From Lachnospiraceae bacterium (GTDB lineage Bacteria > Bacillota > Clostridia > Lachnospirales > Lachnospiraceae): a stretch of 64,000 nt of DNA. Under the pieces are notes generated by a model, which saw only the letters and a program-made list of their open reading frames with translations, was not told the DNA's origin and did no database searches. Position 1 is the first letter of the stretch, and the number at the start of each line of letters is the position of its first letter. Made by a program: the position numbers and the translations under genes. This document shows positions 7,653 to 16,146 of this stretch, in pieces. The stretch lies in contig SVFF01000006.1 in assembly GCA_015057005.1 (NCBI GenBank), positions 115,036 to 179,035 on the forward strand. Reading direction: 5' to 3'.

Positions 7653-9539
7653 ATGGAAAAAATCATGAATCAATCCCAGTTAAATCAGGTGAAGGAAAGA
7701 GAACTGGAGATTATCAAGAACAGCAAATGCAGAATCCTGATCTGTGCAGGTACAGGATGTCTGGCAGGCGGTTCCGGAAAGATATACGAGAGAATGTGTG
7801 AGCTGGTAAAGGACAACCCGGATGTGGAAGTACATTTCGGTCCCGAGATCGCTCACGGTGACGGCGAAGTGACTGTCAAGAAGAGCGGCTGCCACGGTTT
7901 CTGCGAGATGGGCCCTCTGATGCGTATTGAGCCCATGGGACTGCTCTACACAAAAGTAAAATTGGAAGACTGCGAAGAAATCTTCGAGAAGACCGTCAAG
8001 AACGGTGAGGTGATCCACTCCCTTCTGTACCAGCAGGACGGTAAAGAGTACCAGAAGCAGGACGAGATCCCCTTCTACAGCAAGCAGACCCGTCTGGTGC
8101 TGGAGGATTGCGGTCAGATCGATGCGGAGCATATCGAGGAGGCTATTGCTACTGACAAATATCAGGCTCTGGCAAAGGCACTCTTTTCCATGACTCCTGC
8201 AGAGGTGATCAAGGAAATCTCCGATTCCAACCTGCGTGGCCGTGGAGGCGGTGGTTTCCAGACCGGTTACAAGTGGAGTCAGGTGGCAAGACAGCAGGAG
8301 AAGATCCGTTATGTGGTATGTAACGGTGACGAGGGTGACCCCGGTGCGTTCATGGACCGAAGCATCATGGAGGGAGATCCTCACAAGATGATCGAAGGTA
8401 TGATGATCGCAGCATACGCTGTAGGCGCACAGGAAGGTTACATTTACGTGCGTGCAGAGTATCCGCTGGCAATCAGCCGTTTGAAGACTGCTATTGAACA
8501 GGCAGAGGCAGCAGGCCTTCTGGGTGACAACATCCTGGGCACTGACTTCTCCTTCCATTTACATATCAACCGTGGTGCAGGCGCTTTCGTCTGCGGTGAA
8601 GGCAGCGCCCTGACCGCATCCATCGAAGGTAATCGCGGTATGCCCCGCGTTAAGCCTCCCCGTACAGTAGAGCAGGGTCTCTTTGGCAAGCCCACTGTAC
8701 TGAACAACGTTGAGACTTTTGCAAATGTGCCCATGATTATTAACAAGGGCGCAGATTGGTTCAAGGGCATCGGTCCCGAGAGTAGCCCCGGTACCAAGGC
8801 ATTTGCTTTGACCGGTACCGTAAACAACACCGGTCTGATCGAGGTTCCCATGGGAACCACCCTGCGCGAGGTTATCTTTGAGATCGGCGGCGGCATCAGA
8901 GGCGGCGGTGAATTCAAGGCGGTTCAGATCGGTGGACCTTCCGGCGGATGTCTGATCACTCCTCACCTGGAAGTACCTCTTGATTTCGACTCCCTGAAGA
9001 AAATGGGTGCCATGATCGGTTCCGGCGGTCTGGTAGTTATGGACGCCAACACTTGTATGGTAGAGGTGGCCCGCTTCTTCATGAACTTTACCCAGAATGA
9101 AAGCTGCGGTAAGTGCGTACCCTGCCGTGAAGGTACCAAGCGCATGCTGGAGATCCTGGAACGTATCGTTGCAGGCAACGGTACGCTGGAAGATTTGGAT
9201 ATGCTGGAGGATCTGGCTCACACCATTACCGACACAGCTCTCTGCGGCCTGGGTAAGAGTGCGGCGCTGCCCGTTATCAGTACCCTGAAGCTGTTCCGCG
9301 ACGAGTACGAGGAGCATGTAGTGGATAAGAAGTGCCGTGCAGGCAACTGTCAGGCTCTTCGCCAGTATGTGATCGATCCCGAGAAATGTAAGGGCTGTTC
9401 CAAGTGTGCACGCAACTGTCCTGTGGGCGCTATCAGCGGACAGATCAAGAACCCTTATACCATTGACAGCAGCAAATGTATCAAGTGCGGCGCTTGTATG
9501 GGCGATTGTCCTTTCGGTGCGATTCGCATTGCTGATTAG
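7653..9539 (+). CDS. hydB: [FeFe] hydrogenase subunit HydB (NuoF-like, NAD/FMN-binding)
   Basis: 628 residues, the usual size for HydB of electron-bifurcating hydrogenases. Domains in order: an N-terminal thioredoxin-like [2Fe-2S] region (CAGTGCLAGGSG, CHGFCEMGP, residues about 30-95); the NuoF FMN/NADH fold with GRGGGGFQTGYKW (about 193) and CGEGSALTASIEG; an SLBB segment; the [4Fe-4S] motif SCGKCVPCREG; and a C-terminal double ferredoxin (CKGCSKCARNCPVG, CIKCGACMGDCPFG). It oxidises or reduces NAD(H) and exchanges electrons with ferredoxin. It sits 75 bases after hydC, and the hydA ribosome site overlaps its stop. Confidence 0.93.
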   Translation: MEKIMNQSQLNQVKERELEIIKNSKCRILICAGTGCLAGGSGKIYERMCELVKDNPDVEVHFGPEIAHGDGEVTVKKSGCHGFCEMGPLMRIEPMGLLYTKVKLEDCEEIFEKTVKNGEVIHSLLYQQDGKEYQKQDEIPFYSKQTRLVLEDCGQIDAEHIEEAIATDKYQALAKALFSMTPAEVIKEISDSNLRGRGGGGFQTGYKWSQVARQQEKIRYVVCNGDEGDPGAFMDRSIMEGDPHKMIEGMMIAAYAVGAQEGYIYVRAEYPLAISRLKTAIEQAEAAGLLGDNILGTDFSFHLHINRGAGAFVCGEGSALTASIEGNRGMPRVKPPRTVEQGLFGKPTVLNNVETFANVPMIINKGADWFKGIGPESSPGTKAFALTGTVNNTGLIEVPMGTTLREVIFEIGGGIRGGGEFKAVQIGGPSGGCLITPHLEVPLDFDSLKKMGAMIGSGGLVVMDANTCMVEVARFFMNFTQNESCGKCVPCREGTKRMLEILERIVAGNGTLEDLDMLEDLAHTITDTALCGLGKSAALPVISTLKLFRDEYEEHVVDKKCRAGNCQALRQYVIDPEKCKGCSKCARNCPVGAISGQIKNPYTIDSSKCIKCGACMGDCPFGAIRIAD

Positions 9540-9553
9540 GAGGATAAACAATT

Positions 9554-11239
9554 ATGAAATATATGACAATCAACAACCGCAAGGTTGCCTTTGATGATGA
9601 GAAGAATATCCTTCAGGTGCTTCGCAAGGCGGGAATCAACCTTCCTACCTTCTGCTACCATTCCGAACTCTCCACCTACGGCGCGTGCCGTATGTGTGTG
9701 GTTGAGGACAATCGCGGAAGAGTGTTTGCATCCTGCTCCGAGACACCCAGAGACGGTATGATCATTTATACCAACACCCCCAGACTGCAGAAGCACAGAA
9801 AGATGATCCTGGAGCTGCTGCTGTCCTCCCACTGTTCCGATTGTACTACCTGTCATGTAAACGGCCAGTGTACTTTGCAGGAACTGGCACAGAGCATGAA
9901 CGTGGGCAAGGTGTCCTTTGAGAACAACAAGCCTATACTGCCCATTGACGATTCCTCACCTTCCATCGTAATCGATCCCAACAAGTGTATCCTTTGCGGT
10001 GACTGTGTGCGTACCTGTGAAGAACTGCAGGGTGTGGGCGTATTGGATTTCGCGCACCGTGGCTCTAAGCTTCAGGTGACACCTGCTTTTAACAGAAAGC
10101 TCTGTGAAACTGATTGTGTAGGCTGTGGTCAGTGCCGTGTAGCTTGTCCTACCGGTGCCATCACCATCAAGCACAACTTTACCCCTATCTGGGAAGCACT
10201 GTCCGATCCTCATGTACGTGTGGTTGCACAGATCGCTCCCGCTGTAAGAATCGCTATCGGCGACAAGTACGGCATCCCCAAGGGCGAGAACTCCATCGGC
10301 AGACTGGTGACCGCTCTGCGTATGCTGGGCTTTGACGAGATTTATGACACCAACTTCGGTGCTGACCTTACTGTTATCGAGGAAGCAAACGAACTGATGG
10401 AGAGACTGGAGAAGAACGAGAATCTTCCTCTGTTCACCTCCTGCTGTCCTGCCTGGGTGAAATTCTGCGAGACCAGATATCCCGATCTGGCTAAGCACAT
10501 TTCCACCTGCCGTTCTCCTCAGCAGATGTTCGGCGCGCTGGTAAAGGAAGACGCCCGCGTGAACCCCAAGGATGACCGCAGAACTCTGATGGTATCCATC
10601 ATGCCTTGTACTGCCAAGAAGGCAGAAATCTTGAGACCCGAACACTTTACAGAAGGCGAGCAGGATGTAGATTACGTTCTGACCACCGATGAAGTGATCC
10701 GCATGTTCAAGGTTGCAGGTATCGACTTCAACTCCCTGAGTGCAGAAGCTCTGGATATGCCCTTTGGTCTGGCTTCCGGTGCTGCAGCAATCTTCGGCGT
10801 AACCGGCGGTGTTACCGAGGCTGTACTCCGTTACGTTGCTAAGAGCAGCAAACTGGAAGATCTGGAGCAGATCAGTTACATGGGCATCCGCGGCGACGAC
10901 GCCATCAAGGAAGCTACCGTACAGCTGGGCGACCGTGAATTGAAGATCGCAGTAGTAAACGGTCTGAAGAATGCGGATGACCTGATGAAGAAGATCCAGT
11001 CCGGCGAAGTATATTATGATTTTGTGGAAGTAATGGCATGCAGACGCGGCTGCGTAGCCGGCGGCGGACAGCCCCTTCCTATCGGCCCCCGCACCAAGCA
11101 GGCCCGTATGGAAGGCCTCTACAAGATCGACGGCCAGGCCCAGATCAAGCGCTCCGACGAAAATCCTTTCATCGACGCCCTGTATCAGGGACTTCTGAAG
11201 GGCCGCGAGCACAAACTGCTGCATAACGAGAAGCACTAA
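9554..11239 (+). CDS. hydA: [FeFe] hydrogenase catalytic subunit HydA
   Basis: 561 residues. Order: N-terminal [2Fe-2S] plant-ferredoxin-like domain (FCYHSELSTYGACRMC), His-Cys3 cluster motif (HCSDCTTCHVNGQC), two [4Fe-4S] motifs (CILCGDCVRTCEE, CVGCGQCRVACPTGAI), then the H-cluster domain with L1 TSCCPAWVKFCE (about 294), L2 MPCTAKKAE (about 349) and L3 MACRRGCVAGGGQP (about 493). All four H-cluster cysteines are present. It makes H2 from protons or oxidises it; with HydB and HydC it probably couples NADH and ferredoxin oxidation (electron bifurcation). The RR in L3, where GG or PG is usual, is a small oddity. No maturase genes (hydEFG) are in the window. Confidence 0.95.
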   Translation: MKYMTINNRKVAFDDEKNILQVLRKAGINLPTFCYHSELSTYGACRMCVVEDNRGRVFASCSETPRDGMIIYTNTPRLQKHRKMILELLLSSHCSDCTTCHVNGQCTLQELAQSMNVGKVSFENNKPILPIDDSSPSIVIDPNKCILCGDCVRTCEELQGVGVLDFAHRGSKLQVTPAFNRKLCETDCVGCGQCRVACPTGAITIKHNFTPIWEALSDPHVRVVAQIAPAVRIAIGDKYGIPKGENSIGRLVTALRMLGFDEIYDTNFGADLTVIEEANELMERLEKNENLPLFTSCCPAWVKFCETRYPDLAKHISTCRSPQQMFGALVKEDARVNPKDDRRTLMVSIMPCTAKKAEILRPEHFTEGEQDVDYVLTTDEVIRMFKVAGIDFNSLSAEALDMPFGLASGAAAIFGVTGGVTEAVLRYVAKSSKLEDLEQISYMGIRGDDAIKEATVQLGDRELKIAVVNGLKNADDLMKKIQSGEVYYDFVEVMACRRGCVAGGGQPLPIGPRTKQARMEGLYKIDGQAQIKRSDENPFIDALYQGLLKGREHKLLHNEKH

Positions 11240-11248
11240 TTAAGAAAC

Positions 11249-11312
11249 AAAGAGCCCTTGCCGGGTCTCGGAGAAGAAAATTTCTTCCGGGACCTACGCC
11301 AGGGCTCTTTTT
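11249..11312 (+). terminator. terminator of the hydCBA operon
   Basis: AAAGAGCCCT (11249-11258) pairs with AGGGCTCTTT (11301-11310), with a second inner stem (GGGTC/GGACC), and T-residues follow. It is a long, two-tier hairpin. Confidence 0.85.
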
Positions 11313-11341
11313 AGGTTTTGGGAGAAATATTTGTCTTCTGA

Positions 11342-11455
11342 GACCTGGGGTTACGGTTTGCTGTAGGTCTGAGGGTGAGGAAATGCCTGCTGACACCTGG
11401 GCTTGCGGTTTGCTGTAGGTCTGGGAGGAGAAAAGAACTGTTTTAGACCTGAAAG
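11342..11455. repeat. degenerate tandem repeat of about 50 bp
   Basis: Two imperfect copies (from about 11342 and 11391) share ACCTGGG.TT.CGGTT and TGCTGTAGGTCTG, with the start of a third copy (TTTTAGACCTGAAAG) near 11443. AGACC and GGTCT ends could pair as small stems within each unit. No gene is seen in 11313-11587 apart from this and the promoter at 11504. Confidence 0.6.
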
Positions 11456-11503
11456 CACATGAGAAGAAAATAGTTGTCATTAGATATCTTGACCTTTTCT
11501 GGA

Positions 11504-11532
11504 TTGTATTCCCGGTAGTGAAATGGTATGAT
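11504..11532 (+). promoter_or_regulatory. promoter of the nucleotidyltransferase-like gene
   Basis: TTGTAT (11504-11509), 17-base spacer, TATGAT (11527-11532) with extended TGG. It lies 55 bases before the ATG. Confidence 0.6.
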
Positions 11533-11587
11533 TTAAATGAAGTGCAATTCGTAGAGATTACAAAATTGATTTAAAGGACAACTGATC

Positions 11588-12391
11588 ATGAATACATTAG
11601 ACGCAATCACGGAAAAATTCGTGAACCGAAGCAAAGAAATATTAGGAAGTAATCTGGTAGGAATCTACCTTCACGGCTCGGCAGCAATGGGGTGCTTCAA
11701 TGCTGAAAAGAGCGACATTGATTTGCTGGTGGTGGTTAACAGCGATTTGGCCGAGGAAGATAAGCTTCGATATATGAACATGGTGGTGGAACTGAACGGT
11801 CTTGCGCCATCAAAGGGAATTGAGCTGAGTATCGTCAAAAAGTCGGTATGTAAGCCCTTTGTTTATCCCACGCCCTTTGAATTACATTTTTCGGGTACGC
11901 ATTTAGAGTGGTTCCAAAGAGATCCGCAGGATTATATTTTGAACATGAATGGAACGGATAAAGATTTGGCGGCTCATATTATGATTATTTATCACAGAGG
12001 CCAGTGTCTTTATGGAGAAGAAATCAGGGATGTTTTTGAAGAGGTCGGCCGGGAGGCATATTTTGACAGTATCTGGTATGATGTTGAACATGCCCAAGAA
12101 GAGATCCTTGAAAATCCGGTTTATTTTACACTTAATTTATGCAGAGTTTTGGCATATAAACAAGAAAAATTGATTTTGTCCAAACGGGAAGGCGGCAAAT
12201 GGGGATTGGATCATGTGCCGGAAAGATATTGTGCATTGATACGTCAGGCGCTTGATGAGTATGCAGCAGTTGGGGCAATAGAACATGATGCGTATGCAGC
12301 AATTGGGGCGATAGAGCATGGTGAGTATACAACAATCGAGGCAATGGCGCTTGAATATGCCAAATATATGATTGAACAGATACAAGCTTGA
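11588..12391 (+). CDS. aminoglycoside nucleotidyltransferase-like protein (AadA/ANT type) with 11-residue repeats
   Basis: 267 residues. The nucleotidyltransferase motif GIYLHGSAAMGCFNAEKSDIDLLVVV (residues about 25-50) has the GS...D-x-D metal and nucleotide residues, and the C-terminal helical domain (NLCRVLAYKQE, KWGLDHVPERY) is of the DUF4111/AadA type. ANT enzymes adenylylate streptomycin or spectinomycin; many chromosomal relatives have unproven activity. Odd: residues 223-255 are three tandem copies of an 11-residue unit (like EYAAVGAIEHD) inserted before the final EYAKYMIEQI helix. Resistance activity is a guess. Confidence 0.8.
   Translation: MNTLDAITEKFVNRSKEILGSNLVGIYLHGSAAMGCFNAEKSDIDLLVVVNSDLAEEDKLRYMNMVVELNGLAPSKGIELSIVKKSVCKPFVYPTPFELHFSGTHLEWFQRDPQDYILNMNGTDKDLAAHIMIIYHRGQCLYGEEIRDVFEEVGREAYFDSIWYDVEHAQEEILENPVYFTLNLCRVLAYKQEKLILSKREGGKWGLDHVPERYCALIRQALDEYAAVGAIEHDAYAAIGAIEHGEYTTIEAMALEYAKYMIEQIQA
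12254..12352 (+). repeat. three 33-bp tandem repeats inside the nucleotidyltransferase-like gene
   Basis: Units 12254-12286, 12287-12319 and 12320-12352 are in frame. Units 1 and 2 are nearly identical; unit 3 is diverged and runs into the related GAATATGCCAAA segment. Confidence 0.85.
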
Positions 12392-12432
12392 TAAATCCCA
12401 GGCAAAGGCATTTATCATTGTAGGAGAAAAAT

Positions 12433-13131
12433 ATGATTTATAAGATTGCAATATGTGATGACAGCAAAGAGGATACCGGCTTTGTGTCCGGCCTGTTGAA
12501 AAGATGGGCGGCAGAGCGCCAGGTATCCATACAGACGGAGAGCTTTCCTTCTGCAGAGAGCTTCCTGTTTCAGTATGCAGAGGATAAAAATTACGATATT
12601 TTACTGCTGGACATTGAGATGGGGCAGATGGACGGCGTGACCATGGCAAGGCAGATCCGCCGGGACAACGAGACGGTGCAGATAGTGTTCATCACAGGTT
12701 ATTCCGAGTACATTGCGGAAGGCTACGAGGTGGCAGCCCTCCATTACCTGCTGAAGCCGGTAAATGGGGAGAAATTGTTCGCCGTGCTGGACCGTGCGGT
12801 GGAAAAACTGCGCCGCAGTGAACGCTGCCTGACGCTGGCGCTGTCCGGCGAGATGGTGCGCATTCCGCTTCATGAGATCCGCTATCTGGATGTGCAGCAG
12901 AATTATGTGACAGTCCATGGCAAAGAAGATTACACAGTAAAGAAATCCTTGGGAGAATTGGAAAAGCTTCTGGATGAAGAATTCTTCCGCCTGGGTCGGG
13001 GCGGGATCGTCAATCTGGCCTATATCAGCAGAGTGACCAAGACAGATGTGTACTTGAAAGATGGCAGCGTGCTGCCGCTGCCCAGAGGCCGGTACGAAGC
13101 CCTGAATAGGGCGATTATTGCGTCTAATTAA
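12433..13131 (+). CDS. LytTR-type response regulator
   Basis: 232 residues: a receiver domain (IAICDDSKED with the acidic pocket, phospho-Asp in LLLDIEMGQMDG near residue 58, then FITGYSEY and the LKPV lysine) and a C-terminal LytTR DNA-binding domain (residues about 130-232, IRYLDVQQNYVTVHG, FFRLGRGGIVNLAYI). These regulators bind pairs of short direct repeats about two helical turns apart. Its partner kinase (13485) is one intergenic repeat region downstream, and a fitting direct repeat lies before the ABC exporter operon at 14202-14240. Effector and signal are unknown. Confidence 0.92.
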   Translation: MIYKIAICDDSKEDTGFVSGLLKRWAAERQVSIQTESFPSAESFLFQYAEDKNYDILLLDIEMGQMDGVTMARQIRRDNETVQIVFITGYSEYIAEGYEVAALHYLLKPVNGEKLFAVLDRAVEKLRRSERCLTLALSGEMVRIPLHEIRYLDVQQNYVTVHGKEDYTVKKSLGELEKLLDEEFFRLGRGGIVNLAYISRVTKTDVYLKDGSVLPLPRGRYEALNRAIIASN

Positions 13132-13137
13132 GTAGAG

Positions 13138-13168
13138 GTACATATTAAGGGGATGTACAAGCTTTTTT
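13138..13168 (+). terminator. weak hairpin with T-run after the LytTR gene
   Basis: GTACAT (13138-13143) and ATGTAC (13153-13158), then AAGCTTTTTT. The stem is only six pairs, so termination may be partial. Confidence 0.4.
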
Positions 13169-13182
13169 ATCGATAAGGAGAC

Positions 13183-13214
13183 CACTTATAAGCCTTTGTG
13201 TGGTCTTATAAGTG
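13183..13214. repeat. 10-bp inverted repeat
   Basis: CACTTATAAG (13183-13192) and CTTATAAGTG (13205-13214), loop of 12. No T-run follows, so an operator or RNA structure is as likely as a terminator. Confidence 0.55.
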
Positions 13215-13229
13215 TTATGTGCCATTAAA

Positions 13230-13383
13230 GATACCGCACAGGCATGCAAGCGAGGTCATGTGGGGCAAAAGCAAGAATGAGATACCGCACAGGTGTGCAT
13301 GCGAGGTCATGTGGGGCAAAAGTAAGAATGAGATACCGCACAGGTGCGCTAGTGAGGTCTTGTGAGTCAAAAAGCAAGTATAA
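13230..13383 (+). repeat. three tandem 51-bp repeats between regulator and kinase
   Basis: Units start at 13230, 13281 and 13332, each opening GATACCGCACAGG and ending with a GCAAAAG.AAGAATGA-like tail; the third is diverged. The period is 17 codons and one frame stays open across the units (reading IPHR.A.EVMWGKSKNE), starting perhaps at GTG 13198, but no ribosome site is seen. The whole 13132-13484 gap otherwise shows only the hairpins and the kinase ribosome site. Confidence 0.85.
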
Positions 13384-13484
13384 GATACTATCGCTGCGAC
13401 ATAAAAGAATGTCAGTAGTGTAGATGTGTAAACCAGGGAATAAACAGTAGAGGAAACAAAAGAAAAGTTAGGAGAAATAGCAAA

Positions 13485-14147
13485 ATGTCCTTATTTTCAA
13501 AATTAGTAGACAAGCGCATAGCGTCTTATCAGCGTGAGTTGATCGATACCCACTATCAGGAGGTGGAGACCATGTACAGGCAGATCCGTGGCTGGCGTCA
13601 CGACTACCGCAATCACATCCAGATGATGAAAGCATTGGCAGCCAAAGACGACATGGAGGCTATCAAGGCGTATCTGGACGAACTGGACACGGACTTAAAC
13701 ACCGTGGACACAGTAGTAAAGACCGGCAACGCCATGGCGGATGCAATCCTGAACAGTAAAATATCCCTAGCCAAGTCCAAGGGCATCGAGGTAAAGGCGG
13801 ATGCCTTTATCCCTGTGCAGCTGAAAATGTCCGAGCTGGATCTGTGCGTGATCATCGGCAATCTCTTTGACAATGCCATTGAGGCAAGCATGGACCTGCC
13901 GCCCGAACAGAGAATGATCCGCGTATACATGGACATGAAAAACACCCAGCTGTATATTTCCTTCACGAATTTTACTGCTTCCAAAAAACTGCAAAAGATA
14001 GGCAACAAATTCCACACCACCAAGGGCGAGGGCCATGGTTTCGGATTGGTGCGTATTGACAATATCGTAGAGCGTCTGGATGGTTATCTTTCCAGAAACA
14101 GCGAAGATGGTGCTTTTACCACGGAGATTTTGATTCCTCAGGTGTGA
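13485..14147 (+). CDS. soluble GHKL-type sensor histidine kinase
   Basis: 220 residues with no membrane segment. A dimerisation region with the phospho-accepting histidine in GWRHDYRNHIQMMKAL (near residue 38), then a GHKL ATPase domain with the N box NLFDNAIEAS and the G box GEGHGFGLVRI. AgrC/CitA-like kinases normally carry 5-7 membrane helices before this part; here they are absent, so it must sense an intracellular signal or a membrane partner such as the ABC exporters downstream. It is the evident partner of the LytTR regulator. AGGAGAAATAGCAAAATG supplies the start. Confidence 0.88.
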   Translation: MSLFSKLVDKRIASYQRELIDTHYQEVETMYRQIRGWRHDYRNHIQMMKALAAKDDMEAIKAYLDELDTDLNTVDTVVKTGNAMADAILNSKISLAKSKGIEVKADAFIPVQLKMSELDLCVIIGNLFDNAIEASMDLPPEQRMIRVYMDMKNTQLYISFTNFTASKKLQKIGNKFHTTKGEGHGFGLVRIDNIVERLDGYLSRNSEDGAFTTEILIPQV

Positions 14148-14201
14148 TAACTGAGGATGTTATCGACAGCGCCTACTGTCTTTGGCACAGGTATATATTT
14201 G

Positions 14202-14240
14202 CAATTCATCCCCTAAAATCAACAATTCGTCCCCGAAATC
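14202..14240 (+). promoter_or_regulatory. candidate LytTR-regulator binding site (21-bp-period direct repeat)
   Basis: CAATTCATCCCCTAAAATC (14202-14220) is repeated as CAATTCGTCCCCGAAATC (14223-14240), exactly 21 bases later, two turns of the helix. LytTR regulators bind such in-phase repeats. It lies between the kinase gene and the ABC operon. Confidence 0.6.
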
Positions 14241-14258
14241 GTTTTGGGGACGTTTTTT
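14228..14258 (+). terminator. hairpin terminator or attenuator before the ABC operon
   Basis: CGTCCCC (14228-14234) pairs with GGGGACG (14246-14252), followed by six T. The left arm is part of the second direct repeat, so operator and terminator overlap. Confidence 0.65.
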
Positions 14259-14295
14259 GTAGTAAGGTGTAGGCAAGGAAGGATGGTGATTTTTC

Positions 14296-16146
14296 GTGGG
14301 AAATAATAACGAAAATAGAAAGAAGAAAAAAGAAAAGCCAAAATACAATGCCTGGCAGAATTCCTGGTTCATGATCAAGCTGGCCTGGCAGACGAAAGAG
14401 AAGAAAATACTTGTATTGTGTGTATTGGTAGCAACATTTGCAGTGTTGAAAAATCTGTTGGAGTTGTACGTTGTACCGACGATACTGTCTGTGGTAGAAA
14501 GGAAAGCGTCGATTGAAGAAATGTTGTTGACGATTCTGGGTTTTGTAGGCGGTATGATGTTGGTGTCTGCGGGAGCGGCGTATGTGGGTGAGAATACTCT
14601 GTATGGAAGAGTTACCCTACGCTTGGGACTCATAGGCATGCTAAACAAAAAAAGTTCCACAACATCATATCCCAATCTGTTTGATGAGAAGTTTGATAAG
14701 TTGACTAAGAGTGCCTTGGAAGCAGTTGGTACAAACGAGCGCGCAAGTGAAGCAATATGGAAAACTTTGACAGATTTGCTGAAGAATGTAATTGGATTTG
14801 TGATTTATGTATCTCTTATAGTCTTAGTACAACCTATACTGTTGTTGGTAGTGCTTATCACGACGATAATAGGACATTGTGCGAATCGATATGCGAATGG
14901 ATACAAATATCGCCATCGGAAAGAAGAGGCCGAAGCAATAGGACAGATGGTGTATGTCAGAGACAGAGCCAGAGATTACAGCGCCGCTAAGGATATTCGT
15001 GTTTTTGGTCTGCGTTCCTGGCTGGAAGAACTTTTCGAAAAGGCTATGGAAGCATATATGGCTTTTCATCAGAGATGCCAGCGAGCTTACCTCTGGGCAA
15101 AAGTGGCTGATGTGGGATTGACATTTGTGCGCAATGGTATAGCCTATGGATATCTGATTTATTTGGTATTGGAGCAGAATTTGAGCACAGCAGAGTTTCT
15201 GTTATACTTTTCTGCGGTAAGTGGATTTGCTGCGTGGGTATTGGGAATTTTGGAAAATTTGAATATTTTGCATAGGCAAAGTATTGATATAACTGCAATT
15301 CGAGAGTGTCTGGAATACCATGAGCCCTTTGCATTTGAAAACGGAGAAATGTTGGAGGTGGAGTCCAACAAAAAATATGAAATTAAATTACATAAGGTCT
15401 CGTATCGTTATCCTGGCACAGACGTAGATATTTTGAAAGAAGTAGATTTAACGTTACATCCAGGTGAAAATTTAGCTGTTGTAGGTCTGAATGGGGCGGG
15501 AAAGACTACACTTGTAAAGTTGATCTGTGGTTTCTTAGATCCTACAGAGGGACAAGTGTTGCTTAATGGCGTAGACATTAGAACTTATAATAGAGCTGAC
15601 TATTATAAGATGTTTTCAGCAGTATTTCAAAAGTTTGGCGTCTTGGCTGCAACCATAGCGGCGAATATTGCCCAAACTGAAGACGATATTAACATTGTTC
15701 GTGTGAAGGAATGTGCAGAGAAGGCCGGGCTATGTGAGAAAATAGACGCTCTTCCTGAACAATACAATACTCTTTTAAATAGAGAGGTATTTGAGGAGGC
15801 GACCATGCTGTCAGGTGGAGAAACACAACGACTGATGCTCGCCAGAGCCTTGTACAAGGATGCGCCTGTTATTGTGTTGGATGAGCCTACTGCAGCATTG
15901 GATCCCATTGCGGAATATGATATGTATCAAAAATATAATGAGATGACCAAGGACAAATCTTCGGTGTATATTTCTCATCGACTGGCATCTACTAGGTTCT
16001 GTGACCGTATTATTCTTTTGGAAAATGGTGTGATTGCAGAAGAAGGTACACATAAAGATTTGATGCAAAAGGGCGGAAAATATGCAGAACTCTTTGCTGT
16101 ACAGAGCAAATATTATCAGGAAGGAGAGAGCGACAATGAAAAATAG
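14296..16146 (+). CDS. ABC exporter, fused membrane and ATPase domains (first of pair)
   Basis: 616 residues from GTG 14296, with GGATGGTGAT just upstream. An N-terminal membrane domain (helices near residues 40-60, 75-95, 160-195, 265-310) is followed by the ATPase: Walker A GLNGAGKTT, Q-loop SAVFQKF, signature LSGGETQR, Walker B VIVLDEPT, H-loop YISHRLAS. It overlaps the second ABC gene by 11 bases, so the pair probably forms a heterodimeric exporter in the membrane. Context suggests a substrate such as a peptide or drug under LytTR control, not known. Base composition is clearly poorer in GC than the neighbouring regulator genes. Confidence 0.9.
   Translation: MGNNNENRKKKKEKPKYNAWQNSWFMIKLAWQTKEKKILVLCVLVATFAVLKNLLELYVVPTILSVVERKASIEEMLLTILGFVGGMMLVSAGAAYVGENTLYGRVTLRLGLIGMLNKKSSTTSYPNLFDEKFDKLTKSALEAVGTNERASEAIWKTLTDLLKNVIGFVIYVSLIVLVQPILLLVVLITTIIGHCANRYANGYKYRHRKEEAEAIGQMVYVRDRARDYSAAKDIRVFGLRSWLEELFEKAMEAYMAFHQRCQRAYLWAKVADVGLTFVRNGIAYGYLIYLVLEQNLSTAEFLLYFSAVSGFAAWVLGILENLNILHRQSIDITAIRECLEYHEPFAFENGEMLEVESNKKYEIKLHKVSYRYPGTDVDILKEVDLTLHPGENLAVVGLNGAGKTTLVKLICGFLDPTEGQVLLNGVDIRTYNRADYYKMFSAVFQKFGVLAATIAANIAQTEDDINIVRVKECAEKAGLCEKIDALPEQYNTLLNREVFEEATMLSGGETQRLMLARALYKDAPVIVLDEPTAALDPIAEYDMYQKYNEMTKDKSSVYISHRLASTRFCDRIILLENGVIAEEGTHKDLMQKGGKYAELFAVQSKYYQEGESDNEK

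Noticed and set aside
9956..11236. A 426-codon open frame antisense to hydA
   Set aside because: It mirrors the codon bias of the hydrogenase gene, has no ribosome site and no recognisable domain.
13230..13383. CRISPR-like array
   Set aside because: Units are directly adjacent with no unique spacers, and no cas gene is near.
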